Positions 16,774 to 22,850 of a stretch of DNA of 24,824 nucleotides are shown one piece after another (within the stretch, counting starts at the first letter, position 1; every line of letters starts with the position of its first letter). Both the position numbers and the translations under genes were made by a program. The notes below the pieces were generated by a model. The model was not told the DNA's origin, did no database searches, and worked only from the letters and a program-made list of their open reading frames with translations. Source of the DNA: Clostridiaceae bacterium (GTDB lineage: Bacteria; Bacillota; Clostridia; Oscillospirales; Acutalibacteraceae); NCBI GenBank assembly GCA_904501875.1, contig CAJGCQ010000005.1, positions 1-24,824 on the forward strand, in the 5' to 3' direction.

Positions 16774-17268
16774 TTAGTTATTGAACTGTGCTTCGACAGC
16801 TTTGTTTTTACTCAGCACCTTTTCGTAATCTGCCTTGCGCTTATTATCAAGCTTTTCGGCAAGCTCGGAATCGGTGACAGCTAATATTTCTATACACAGT
16901 AAAGCGGCATTAACAGCACCGTCGATAGCAACCGTGGCGACAGGTATGCCCGAGGGCATCTGCACGGTTGAAAGAAGGGCGTCAATACCGCCTAAGCCTG
17001 CCGATTTAATAGGTATTCCTATAACGGGAAGGGTAGTGTTAGCGGCAATAGCTCCCGCAAGGTGAGCCGCCATTCCCGCTGCGGCAATGATAGCACCAAA
17101 GCCGTTTTTGCGGGCTTTTATACTAAAATCCTTTGCCTCCTCAGGGGTGCGGTGCGCCGAAAACACATGCACTTCAAAGGGTACTCCGAAGCTTTTAAGC
17201 GTGTCCGCCGCTTTAGATACAACGGGCAGGTCGCTATCGCTTCCCATAATGATTGCAATTTTTTTCAT
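16774..17268 (-). CDS. purE: PurE, class I N5-CAIR mutase
   Basis: This is purine step 6. The 164-residue protein begins MKKIAIIMGSDSDLP and carries SAHRTP with His39 and AAGMAAHLAG with His69, the pattern of class I PurE, which rearranges N5-CAIR to CAIR. Class I enzymes normally need PurK to make N5-CAIR from AIR, ATP and bicarbonate, and no purK is present in the window. It must be elsewhere, or the step runs without it at high CO2. ATG 17268 has GGAGG 6 bases upstream. As the first gene of the operon it lies directly behind the riboswitch-terminator leader. Confidence 0.96.
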   Translation of the reverse strand: MKKIAIIMGSDSDLPVVSKAADTLKSFGVPFEVHVFSAHRTPEEAKDFSIKARKNGFGAIIAAAGMAAHLAGAIAANTTLPVIGIPIKSAGLGGIDALLSTVQMPSGIPVATVAIDGAVNAALLCIEILAVTDSELAEKLDNKRKADYEKVLSKNKAVEAQFNN

Positions 17269-17282
17269 AATTCTCCTCCAAA

Positions 17283-17322
17283 TCAGAAAAGGGCAACTTA
17301 CCCGGAAAAGATAAGTTTGCCC
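17283..17322 (-). terminator. Riboswitch-controlled intrinsic terminator in the purE leader
   Basis: On the minus strand GGGCAAACTTA (17322-17312) can pair with TAAGTTGCCC (17300-17291), with one bulged base, around an 11-base loop, followed by TTTTCTGATT. The first arm reuses the GGGC of the conserved CTGGGC segment of the upstream ZTP riboswitch, so the terminator and the folded aptamer are mutually exclusive. This predicts ligand-dependent readthrough. Confidence 0.88.
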
Positions 17323-17387
17323 AGACGGTCGGCTGACACGTTCTTTGATTCATGTGGTGCTCCACTTATCCGTCAGTCACAAAGAAC
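17319..17387 (-). ncRNA. ZTP (pfl) riboswitch
   Basis: Read on the minus strand, P1 is GTTCTTTG (17387-17380) paired with CAAAGAAC (17347-17340). Inside it lie the conserved TGACTGACGG segment and a GTGG-AGCA-CCAC hairpin (17365-17354). After P1 come GTCAGCCGA and the hallmark CCGTCTGGGC. GACGG (17374-17370) and CCGTC (17328-17324) are complementary and form the expected pseudoknot. The family binds ZMP/ZTP, which builds up when 10-formyl-THF is scarce, and usually controls purine and one-carbon genes, as here. The 3' end overlaps a terminator arm, so ligand binding should switch the operon on. The family name rests on motif recognition, not on a covariance-model search. Confidence 0.93.
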
Positions 17388-17405
17388 TATATATTGTATG
17401 GTTAG

Positions 17406-17435
17406 ATTATACCACACCGCTTTATATTTTGTCAA
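17406..17435 (-). promoter_or_regulatory. Sigma-A-type promoter of the purine operon
   Basis: On the minus strand TTGACA (17435-17430) and TATAAT (17411-17406) are both perfect consensus hexamers, 18 bases apart. Transcription would start near 17399, about 12 bases before riboswitch stem P1, giving a leader of roughly 130 bases before purE. Confidence 0.88.
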
Positions 17436-17572
17436 TCGCAGAAAAGGAAATTTTCGTTAAAAATTCCTTTCAATATTGCATAGGGAATATGTGTAAATTG
17501 TATAAAGCAGAGACGGTCGATAACTGCCCCCTCGAATTACGGATATTCAAATACAAAATATCATTATTTAGG
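17436..17572. other. Non-coding spacer between purine promoter and ABC operon
   Basis: I see no gene, hairpin or repeat in this stretch. Together with the promoter, riboswitch and terminators it makes up the 346-base gene-free interval at 17269-17614. An imperfect PurR-box-like AACGAAAAT (minus strand, around 17451-17459) is too degenerate to call. Confidence 0.5.
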
Positions 17573-17605
17573 AAAAGCCCCGAATCGCTGTGATTCGGGG
17601 CTTTT
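17573..17605 (-). terminator. Terminator of the ABC importer operon
   Basis: A perfect 14-bp stem (AAAAGCCCCGAATC at 17573-17586, GATTCGGGGCTTTT at 17592-17605) with a 5-base loop lies 9 bases past the stop codon of the ATPase gene. On the minus strand it ends in GCTTTTCC, a typical intrinsic terminator; the symmetric A and T flanks allow action in both directions. Confidence 0.9.
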
Positions 17606-17614
17606 GAAATAAGA

Positions 17615-18409
17615 TTATGAAAGTAGGGCGCGGTCGTTTGCAAATTCGGAGCCGCTTAATTTTGAGAAGGCCTCAAGTAAATATTCAACCGTCAGTTTTT
17701 TCTTTTCTTCGCCCGAAACATCGAGGATTATCTGACCGTTGTTCATCATTATAAGTCGGTTTCCGTGGGCAATCGCATCCTTCATATTGTGGGTTACCAT
17801 CATTGCGGTGAGGTGTCCCTCTTCAATAAATTTATCCGAAAGGGCTAACACCTTAGCGGCGGTTTTAGGGTCAAGCGCCGCTGTGTGCTCATCAAGCAGT
17901 AAAAGCTTCGGCTTTTTCATAACCGCCATTAGAAGGGTTAACGCCTGTCTTTGACCGCCCGAAAGCAGGCCTACTTTAGCGGAAAGGCGGTCTTCAAGAC
18001 CTAAATCAAGCTCTTTTAGCATCTCTTTAAACTGCTCTCGTTCAGCCTTGCTTATTGCCCATTTAAGACCTCTTGCCTGACCACGGCGGCTTGCAAGTGC
18101 CATATTTTCCTCAATCCACATATCTGCGGCAGTCCCCATCATAGGGTCTTGGAAAACTCTGCCCAAATATTTCGCACGCTTGTGCTCGGGAAGGCGGGTG
18201 ACATCTGTGCCGTCAATTACAATCGAGCCGCTGTCAACGGGGTAAACGCCTGCAACCATATTAAGCATTGTGGATTTACCTGCGCCGTTTCCGCCGATAA
18301 CGGTTACAAAGTCACCGTTGTTAAGGGTGAGGTTAAGACCGTTAAGCGCACGCTTTTCGTTAATAGTGCCGGGGTTAAAGGTTTTGTATACATTTTTAAT
18401 TTCAAGCAT
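17615..18409 (-). CDS. ABC importer ATP-binding protein (TrpXYZ-like system)
   Basis: This is the cytoplasmic ATPase that powers the import system encoded with the permease and lipoprotein upstream. The 264 residues hold the full ATPase set: Walker A GGNGAGKST (39-47), Q-loop Gln87 in VFQDPMMG, signature LSGGQ (149-153), Walker B LLLLDE (169-174) and His207 in VTHN. It resembles the LivG/LivF-like ATPases found with ABC_sub_bind (TrpX-type) lipoproteins. ATG 18409 is preferred over the in-frame GTG 18418, because GTG lies inside the ribosome binding site GGAGGTGA. It overlaps the permease gene by 8 bases, so the pair is probably translationally coupled. The transported substrate cannot be read from this protein. 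Confidence 0.92.
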   Translation of the reverse strand: MLEIKNVYKTFNPGTINEKRALNGLNLTLNNGDFVTVIGGNGAGKSTMLNMVAGVYPVDSGSIVIDGTDVTRLPEHKRAKYLGRVFQDPMMGTAADMWIEENMALASRRGQARGLKWAISKAEREQFKEMLKELDLGLEDRLSAKVGLLSGGQRQALTLLMAVMKKPKLLLLDEHTAALDPKTAAKVLALSDKFIEEGHLTAMMVTHNMKDAIAHGNRLIMMNNGQIILDVSGEEKKKLTVEYLLEAFSKLSGSEFANDRALLS

Positions 18410-19313
18410 TGGTGTCACCTCCCGTAACGGGCTTTACTCTGTTTTCGGCTATTTTGGTCTTCCAATAGGGAATACCGAGGAAGAAGGCAACCACAAGCGC
18501 CGAAAGTAATTTAAGGTCGTTAGCGGGTAGACCCAGCCAGAGTACAAAGGTAATTACAATATAATAGATTATTCCGCCGAATACAGCCGCTAAAAGCTTT
18601 AGCGCAAAGTTTCCAAAGAGCTTGCCAAAGGCAACCTCGCCGATGATGATTGCCGCAAGACCGATTACTATAGCTCCACGGCCCATATTTACATCTGCAA
18701 AACCCTGATACTGGGCGAGCATTCCGCCGGACAAGGCTACAACGCCGTTTGAAAGCACAAAGCCGATAATCTTATTTGTCGAGGTGTTGATTCCGTTAGC
18801 CCTCGCCATAGCCTGATTACAGCCTGTGGCACGGAGCGAATGACCAAGCTCTGTGCCGAAGAACCAATAAAGAATAATAATGATTGCGGCGATAAAAATT
18901 GCAAGCACAATAAGTGATTTATTGACATTTCTAAGAGAAATCAACAGATTATATTTATCAACCGAAAGCGGTTGGTTTGCCTTACCGCCGAAGATTCTGA
19001 GATTTATAGAATAAAGTGCAATTTGGGTCAGTATTCCCGCAAGAATGGCAGGTATGCCGAATTTTGTATGGAATATTCCTGTTATTAGTCCCGCAAGACA
19101 GCCGGCGAGCAAGGCCAAGATCAGGGAAAGAAAAATATTCATTCCGCCTGCAGTACAGACCACAAGCACAGCGCCGCCCGTTCCGAAGGAGCCGTCAACG
19201 GTAAGATCGGCAAGGTCGAGTATTTTGTAGGTTATGTAAAGTCCTACTGCCATAATTCCCCAAACTGTGCCCTGAGCGATTGCGCCGGGTAGGGAGCTTA
19301 TAAATGATAGCAT
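18402..19313 (-). CDS. ABC importer permease (BPD_transp_2/LivH-like family)
   Basis: The 303-residue protein is strongly hydrophobic with about eight to nine predicted membrane segments. The first is near residues 10-30; others include FLSLILALLAGCLAGLITG and LIVLAIFIAAIIIILYWFF. The sequence GLYITYKILDLADLTVDGSFGTGGA and the cytoplasmic coupling loop GHSLRATGCNQAMARANGIN are typical of the permeases that partner ABC_sub_bind lipoproteins. ATG 19313 has only a distant AAAGGA as ribosome binding site (about 11 bases). This weaker start, and the 225-base gap containing a palindromic element before it, contrast with the tight spacing to the ATPase. That suggests lower or separately tuned translation relative to the lipoprotein. 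Confidence 0.92.
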   Translation of the reverse strand: MLSFISSLPGAIAQGTVWGIMAVGLYITYKILDLADLTVDGSFGTGGAVLVVCTAGGMNIFLSLILALLAGCLAGLITGIFHTKFGIPAILAGILTQIALYSINLRIFGGKANQPLSVDKYNLLISLRNVNKSLIVLAIFIAAIIIILYWFFGTELGHSLRATGCNQAMARANGINTSTNKIIGFVLSNGVVALSGGMLAQYQGFADVNMGRGAIVIGLAAIIIGEVAFGKLFGNFALKLLAAVFGGIIYYIVITFVLWLGLPANDLKLLSALVVAFFLGIPYWKTKIAENRVKPVTGGDTNA

Positions 19314-19390
19314 ATTTTTTAGTTTCCTTTCGGTCGAAAATAAAAAAGTATTCTCTTAAAAACGGAATAAGGGCTGTTCAGTAAAATTCA

Positions 19391-19487
19391 AGGCCCCCTG
19401 CCTAAAGGAGGCTGTCAGCGGAGCTGACCGGGGGATATTAGGCTTGTAATAATCCTAACGAATCCCTCCGTTTAGGCAAGGAGGCAC
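19391..19487. repeat. MITE-like or REP-like palindromic element
   Basis: A nested inverted-repeat unit fills much of the gap between lipoprotein and permease genes. The outer arms CCTGCCTAAAGGAGG (19397-19411) and CCTCCGTTTAGGCAAGG (19465-19481) pair with two bulges. Inside are the hairpin GTCAGC-GGA-GCTGAC (19414-19428) and a GGGGGAT...AATCCCTCC pairing with AGG/CCT in the centre. The pattern is that of short dispersed palindromic elements I recall from Ruminococcaceae and Faecalibacterium genomes. It encodes no protein. As RNA it would fold into a large structure within the operon message. Copy number cannot be judged from one window. Confidence 0.72.
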
Positions 19488-19538
19488 GAAATGTGTAAAT
19501 ACCTTTAATGTAACATACCCTGTTAATTTGTTATGTAA

Positions 19539-20516
19539 TTACTCTGCGTCCTCGACAATAGCAACATAATCATCGGTAACGGTTATGCCGAGGGCCTTAG
19601 AGCGGGAAGCCATATACTGCTTTGTAAGCTCGTCTGCGTATTCGATCTCCATTTCAGCCGGATTTGCGCCGTTTACAAGAATCTCATAAGCCATTTCGCC
19701 CGCCTTTTTACCGATGCTATAGTAGTCGATGGAAAGGGTGGCTATTCCGCAGCCCTTGCATATTCCTGCTTCGCCCGCTACAACCGGAATCTTAGCCGGT
19801 TCTGCGATGTTGTTTACTATTCCTGTGTTGGAAGCCATTGTGTTATCGGTCGGAATGTAGATAACATCGACCTCGGCACAGGCGGAGGTAACAACAGAAG
19901 CCAAATCGTTTGAATCTGCGCTGGTATATTCCTTAGCCTCTATGCCTAAGTCTTTAAGAGCCTTTGTAACCTCGGTCGCTTGATACTTGGAGTTGGCCTC
20001 GCCCGAATTGTAGAGGATACCAACCTTCTTAGCCTCGGGGAAGAGTTCCTTAATCATTTCCGCCTGTTCCTTTAGGGGAGCCAAGTCAGAAGAACCTGTG
20101 ATATTCTTGCCGGTCTTGCCTGCCCAATTGCTGATTTCAAGCGCAGTAGCATAATCGGTAACAGATGTAGCAACAATCGGAATGTCTGCTGTAGCTGCCG
20201 CCGCCGCCTGTAAAGCGGGGGTAGCGTTAGCCATAATAAGGTCAACCCTGTTTGAAACAAACTGGTTGGCGATAGTAGCGCAGGTTGCCGAATCGTTAGC
20301 GGCGTTCTGCTCGTCGAACTCAACATCGTCGCCTAATTTTTCTTTAAGTGCGTCTTTAAAGCCTTTAGTAGCGGCGTCAAGCGCATCGTGCTGAACTAAT
20401 TGGCAAATGCCGACTGTGTACTTTGCCGATTTTTTACCGCATCCCGAAAGGGAAACGCAGGTTGTCGCCGCAAGGGCAAGCACCATAGCGGCGGATAAGA
20501 TTTTTTTCATTTTCAT
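19539..20516 (-). CDS. ABC importer substrate-binding lipoprotein (ABC_sub_bind/TrpX-like)
   Basis: The 325-residue protein carries a lipoprotein signal: charged MKMKK, a hydrophobic core, and lipobox LSGC with Cys26, so the mature protein is anchored outside the membrane. The body matches the ABC_sub_bind family: VGICQLVQHDALDAATKGFKD, ANATPALQAAAAAT, IPIVATSVTD, GKNITGSSDL, KKVGILYNSGEANS and DVIYIPTDNTMASN in the expected order. The best-known member is streptococcal TrpX, a tryptophan binder, but family members bind several small ligands, so the substrate stays open. ATG 20516 is favoured over ATG 20510 because GGAGA lies 9 bases before it. It is the first gene of the operon. The permease is 225 bases downstream, behind a repeat element. 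Confidence 0.9.
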   Translation of the reverse strand: MKMKKILSAAMVLALAATTCVSLSGCGKKSAKYTVGICQLVQHDALDAATKGFKDALKEKLGDDVEFDEQNAANDSATCATIANQFVSNRVDLIMANATPALQAAAAATADIPIVATSVTDYATALEISNWAGKTGKNITGSSDLAPLKEQAEMIKELFPEAKKVGILYNSGEANSKYQATEVTKALKDLGIEAKEYTSADSNDLASVVTSACAEVDVIYIPTDNTMASNTGIVNNIAEPAKIPVVAGEAGICKGCGIATLSIDYYSIGKKAGEMAYEILVNGANPAEMEIEYADELTKQYMASRSKALGITVTDDYVAIVEDAE

Positions 20517-20541
20517 AAATCTGTCTCTCCTTAGACTTAAT

Positions 20542-20559
20542 GTGATAACAGTATATCAC
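20542..20559. promoter_or_regulatory. Inverted repeat over the ABC-operon promoter, candidate operator
   Basis: GTGATA (20542-20547) and TATCAC (20554-20559) form a perfect 6-6-6 dyad, GTGATAACAGTATATCAC. It covers the -10 box (20550-20555) and the likely start site of the lipoprotein promoter. This is where a dimeric repressor would block initiation. No matching regulator gene lies in the window, so the role is inferred from position and symmetry only. Confidence 0.5.
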
Positions 20560-20578
20560 TTTAAAGCGTTGAAGTCAA
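20550..20578 (-). promoter_or_regulatory. Sigma-A-type promoter of the ABC importer operon
   Basis: On the minus strand TTGACT (20578-20573) and TATACT (20555-20550) are separated by 17 bases. Transcription would begin near 20543, giving a short leader of about 27 bases before ATG 20516. There is no room for a T-box or riboswitch. Confidence 0.85.
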
Positions 20579-20673
20579 GAATTTTTGAAAAAAACATATA
20601 ATGAAAATCTAAAATCTCTTTTATGTAAAAAAAATAATAAAAAATATGGTAATTTATTTAAATATAAGTTATA

Positions 20674-20820
20674 ATGTTTATAAATGCAACCGATAGTTGC
20701 GGCGGTGTATTTGTGGCTGGGGCTTTTTTATTCGCTCTGGCATTCGTGGTGGATTATTTTTTCACAATACCTCTTTACTATTGCATAACCGAGATATATA
20801 ATAAAAGCAAAGAAAACTAA
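20674..20820 (+). CDS. Possible small membrane peptide before proB (48 aa)
   Basis: An open frame of 48 codons runs from ATG 20674 to TAA 20818-20820, 13 bases before proB. The peptide has one clear hydrophobic segment (about residues 11-37, including FVAGAFLFALAFVVDYFF), then a polar tail ending in NKSKEN. G+C content rises from the A/T-rich upstream DNA where the frame begins. Against it: no good ribosome binding site precedes the ATG, and a TATAAT (20670-20675) overlaps it. An in-frame GTG at 20713, behind GGCGGTG, would give a 35-residue version. I do not recognise the peptide and cannot assign a function; it may be chance coding in a leader region. Confidence 0.35.
   Translation: MFINATDSCGGVFVAGAFLFALAFVVDYFFTIPLYYCITEIYNKSKEN
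20774..20802 (+). promoter_or_regulatory. Candidate promoter of the proBAC operon
   Basis: TTTACT (20774-20779) and a perfect TATAAT (20797-20802) are 17 bases apart, predicting a start near 20809 and a leader of about 25 bases before proB. Another TATAAT at 20670-20675 has only a poor -35 (TGGTAA, 20647-20652). If the nearer promoter is used, the small ORF at 20674-20820 would be outside the message. The rest of the 317-base interval 20517-20833 is A/T-rich, with only a small hairpin at 20686-20700 (GCAAC-CGATA-GTTGC). Confidence 0.55.
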
Positions 20821-20833
20821 ACGGAGTAAAAAA

Positions 20834-21604
20834 ATGCGAATTGTAATTAAAATCGGAACATCGACTTTAGCTCATAAATCGGGGCTTCTTAATATAAGAA
20901 GGGTAGAGGAGCTTTGCAAGGTTATGAGCGACCTTAAAAATGCGGGCAACCAGGTGATTCTCGTTTCCTCGGGTGCTATCGGAATGGGGGCAGGAAAGCT
21001 TTCCCTTTCTGAAAAGCCGTCGGATATCCCTACAAAACAGGCGGCGGCGGCGGTGGGCCAATGCGAGCTTATGTATACATATGATAAGCTCTTTTCTGAG
21101 TACAACCACACCGTAGCGCAGATTTTAATTACGGGCGAGGATATAGAGCATAAGGAGCGCAAGGTGAATTTTGAAAACACTATGTGCAGACTTTTGTCAC
21201 TCGGTGCTATTCCGATTATCAATGAGAATGACTCTATTGCAACCGACGAGATTGTAATAGGAGATAATGATACCTTGGGCGCTATTGTCGCAACGGCGAT
21301 AAACGCCGATTTGTTGATACTTCTTTCCGATATTGACGGACTTTTCACCGCCGATCCCCGAACCGATGAAAATGCGGTTTTACTTGAGACGGTAGAGGAA
21401 ATCACCCCCGAAATTGAGAGTATGACAGGCGGAGCGGGAAGCAAGTTCGGCACGGGCGGAATGGCGACTAAAATTAAGGCGGCTAAAATTGCAACCGAGG
21501 CGGGGATTGATATGATAATCGCCAACGGCAAAGACCCGCATATACTTTACGATATTGTCGAGGGCAAAACTGTCGGCACAAGATTTGTTGCAAGGAAGGA
21601 TTGA
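20834..21604 (+). CDS. proB: Glutamate 5-kinase, short form without PUA domain
   Basis: This is the first step of proline synthesis: glutamate plus ATP gives gamma-glutamyl phosphate. The 256-residue protein comprises only the amino-acid kinase domain: VIKIGTSTL (4-12), LVSSGAIGMGAG, the KQAAAAVGQ block, IINENDSI and GSKFGTGGMATKIKAA. The C-terminal PUA domain of E. coli ProB (367 residues) is absent; short forms are known in other bacteria. ATG 20834 follows CGGAG with 7 bases between. The TGA is 4 bases before proA. The kinase is normally the step inhibited by proline. Confidence 0.96.
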   Translation: MRIVIKIGTSTLAHKSGLLNIRRVEELCKVMSDLKNAGNQVILVSSGAIGMGAGKLSLSEKPSDIPTKQAAAAVGQCELMYTYDKLFSEYNHTVAQILITGEDIEHKERKVNFENTMCRLLSLGAIPIINENDSIATDEIVIGDNDTLGAIVATAINADLLILLSDIDGLFTADPRTDENAVLLETVEEITPEIESMTGGAGSKFGTGGMATKIKAAKIATEAGIDMIIANGKDPHILYDIVEGKTVGTRFVARKD

Positions 21605-21608
21605 AAAA

Positions 21609-22841
21609 ATGACCGAAACCTCTGTTATCTTAGAAAGGGCGAAGACCGCTTCATTAGAAGCGCCCCTTAGTAGTGAAAAGAAAAACGCAGTCCTTTTAAA
21701 TATGGCAGATGCACTTATTCACCACACGGAAGATATACTTGCTGCGAACGAAATCGACCTTGTTAACGCCAAGGGCAAAATAAGCGATATTATGCTTGAT
21801 AGATTACTCCTCGATGAGAGAAGAATTGAGGCTATGGCGGAGGGAATAAGAGAGGTTGCAAAGCTTCGGGACCCCGTAGGCCGTGTTATTTCCGAAACCT
21901 CCCGTGAAAACGGGCTTATAATTCAAAAGGTGTCCGTACCTCTCGGAGTGGTTGCAATTATTTATGAGAGCCGACCCAATGTTACCTCTGATGCGGCGGC
22001 ACTCTGCTTTAAAAGCGGAAATGTGTGCGTTTTGAGAAGCGGAAAAGAGGCGTTTTCGAGTGCTTTTGCCGTGGTTTCAGCCCTTAAATGTGGGCTTAAG
22101 AAATCGGGGGTAAGCGAGGATTATGTTAACCTCGTAGAGGACACCACAAGAGACAGCGCAAATACACTTATGACATCGAACGGCTATGTTGATTTACTGA
22201 TTCCCAGAGGAGGTAAGGGGCTTATTTCTGCCTGTGTTCAAAATGCCACCGTGCCTGTGATTGAGACGGGAACAGGTATTTGCCATATTTATGTCGACAA
22301 GGCGGCAGATTTAGAAAAGGCGCTTAACATTGTGGATAACGCCAAAACAAGCCGACCTTCTGTCTGCAATGCGGCGGAGGTTTGCCTTGTAAACCGTGAT
22401 GTTGCGGATAAATTTCTGCCTATGCTTTCAGAAAGATTTAAAAACCGCACCGAAATTCGAGGTGACAAAGAGGTTTGCAGTATTATAAACGCTACCCCCG
22501 CAACTGACGGCGATTTTGACACCGAGTTTTTGGATTACATAATGGCTGTAAAGGTGGTAGCCGATGTAAAAGAGGCTGTCAATCATATTTCTAAGCACTC
22601 TACGCATCATAGTGAGAGCGTTATAACCGAGGACAGTAGTGCGGCGGAATATTTCACATCACGGGTGGACTCGGCGGCAGTTTATGTAAACTGCTCGACC
22701 CGATTTACCGACGGCGGTGAGTTCGGGCTCGGCTGTGAAATGGGTATTTCCACCCAAAAGCTCCACGCAAGAGGGCCTATGGGTCTTAACGAGCTTAACA
22801 CATATAAATATATTATTCACGGAAACGGACAGATAAGGTAG
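21609..22841 (+). CDS. proA: Gamma-glutamyl phosphate reductase
   Basis: The second step of proline synthesis: NADPH-dependent reduction of gamma-glutamyl phosphate to glutamate semialdehyde. It has 410 residues with the aldehyde-dehydrogenase fold; the catalytic Cys253 is seen in RPSVCNAAE. PLGVVAIIYESRPNVTSDAA (111-130), ALCFKSGN and IPRGGKGLI are ProA-specific, as is FTDGGEFGLGCEMGISTQKLHARGP near the C-terminus. The frame is open back to 21555 inside proB, but ATG 21609 is chosen: AAGGA lies 8 bases upstream and it avoids a 50-base overlap. ProA acts in complex with ProB to protect the labile intermediate; adjacency fits that. Confidence 0.97.
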   Translation: MTETSVILERAKTASLEAPLSSEKKNAVLLNMADALIHHTEDILAANEIDLVNAKGKISDIMLDRLLLDERRIEAMAEGIREVAKLRDPVGRVISETSRENGLIIQKVSVPLGVVAIIYESRPNVTSDAAALCFKSGNVCVLRSGKEAFSSAFAVVSALKCGLKKSGVSEDYVNLVEDTTRDSANTLMTSNGYVDLLIPRGGKGLISACVQNATVPVIETGTGICHIYVDKAADLEKALNIVDNAKTSRPSVCNAAEVCLVNRDVADKFLPMLSERFKNRTEIRGDKEVCSIINATPATDGDFDTEFLDYIMAVKVVADVKEAVNHISKHSTHHSESVITEDSSAAEYFTSRVDSAAVYVNCSTRFTDGGEFGLGCEMGISTQKLHARGPMGLNELNTYKYIIHGNGQIR

Positions 22842-22850
22842 GTAAGGGTT

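Noticed and set aside
17448..17465. PurR-box-like sequence upstream of the purine promoter
   Set aside because: AACGAAAAT on the minus strand matches only part of the B. subtilis PurBox core (CGAAC), and no second, properly spaced copy is visible. The riboswitch explains regulation well enough.
20581..20833. Possible T-box or amino-acid riboswitch before proB
   Set aside because: No T-box core (AGGGTGGTACCGCG-like) and no terminator/antiterminator pair is present; only a 5-bp hairpin at 20686-20700 is seen.
20872..21531. A 219-residue open frame antisense to proB
   Set aside because: It lies entirely within the clear proB gene on the other strand, has low-complexity serine/isoleucine/alanine-rich sequence, and shows no ribosome binding site or family motif. 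It is a shadow of proB codon usage.
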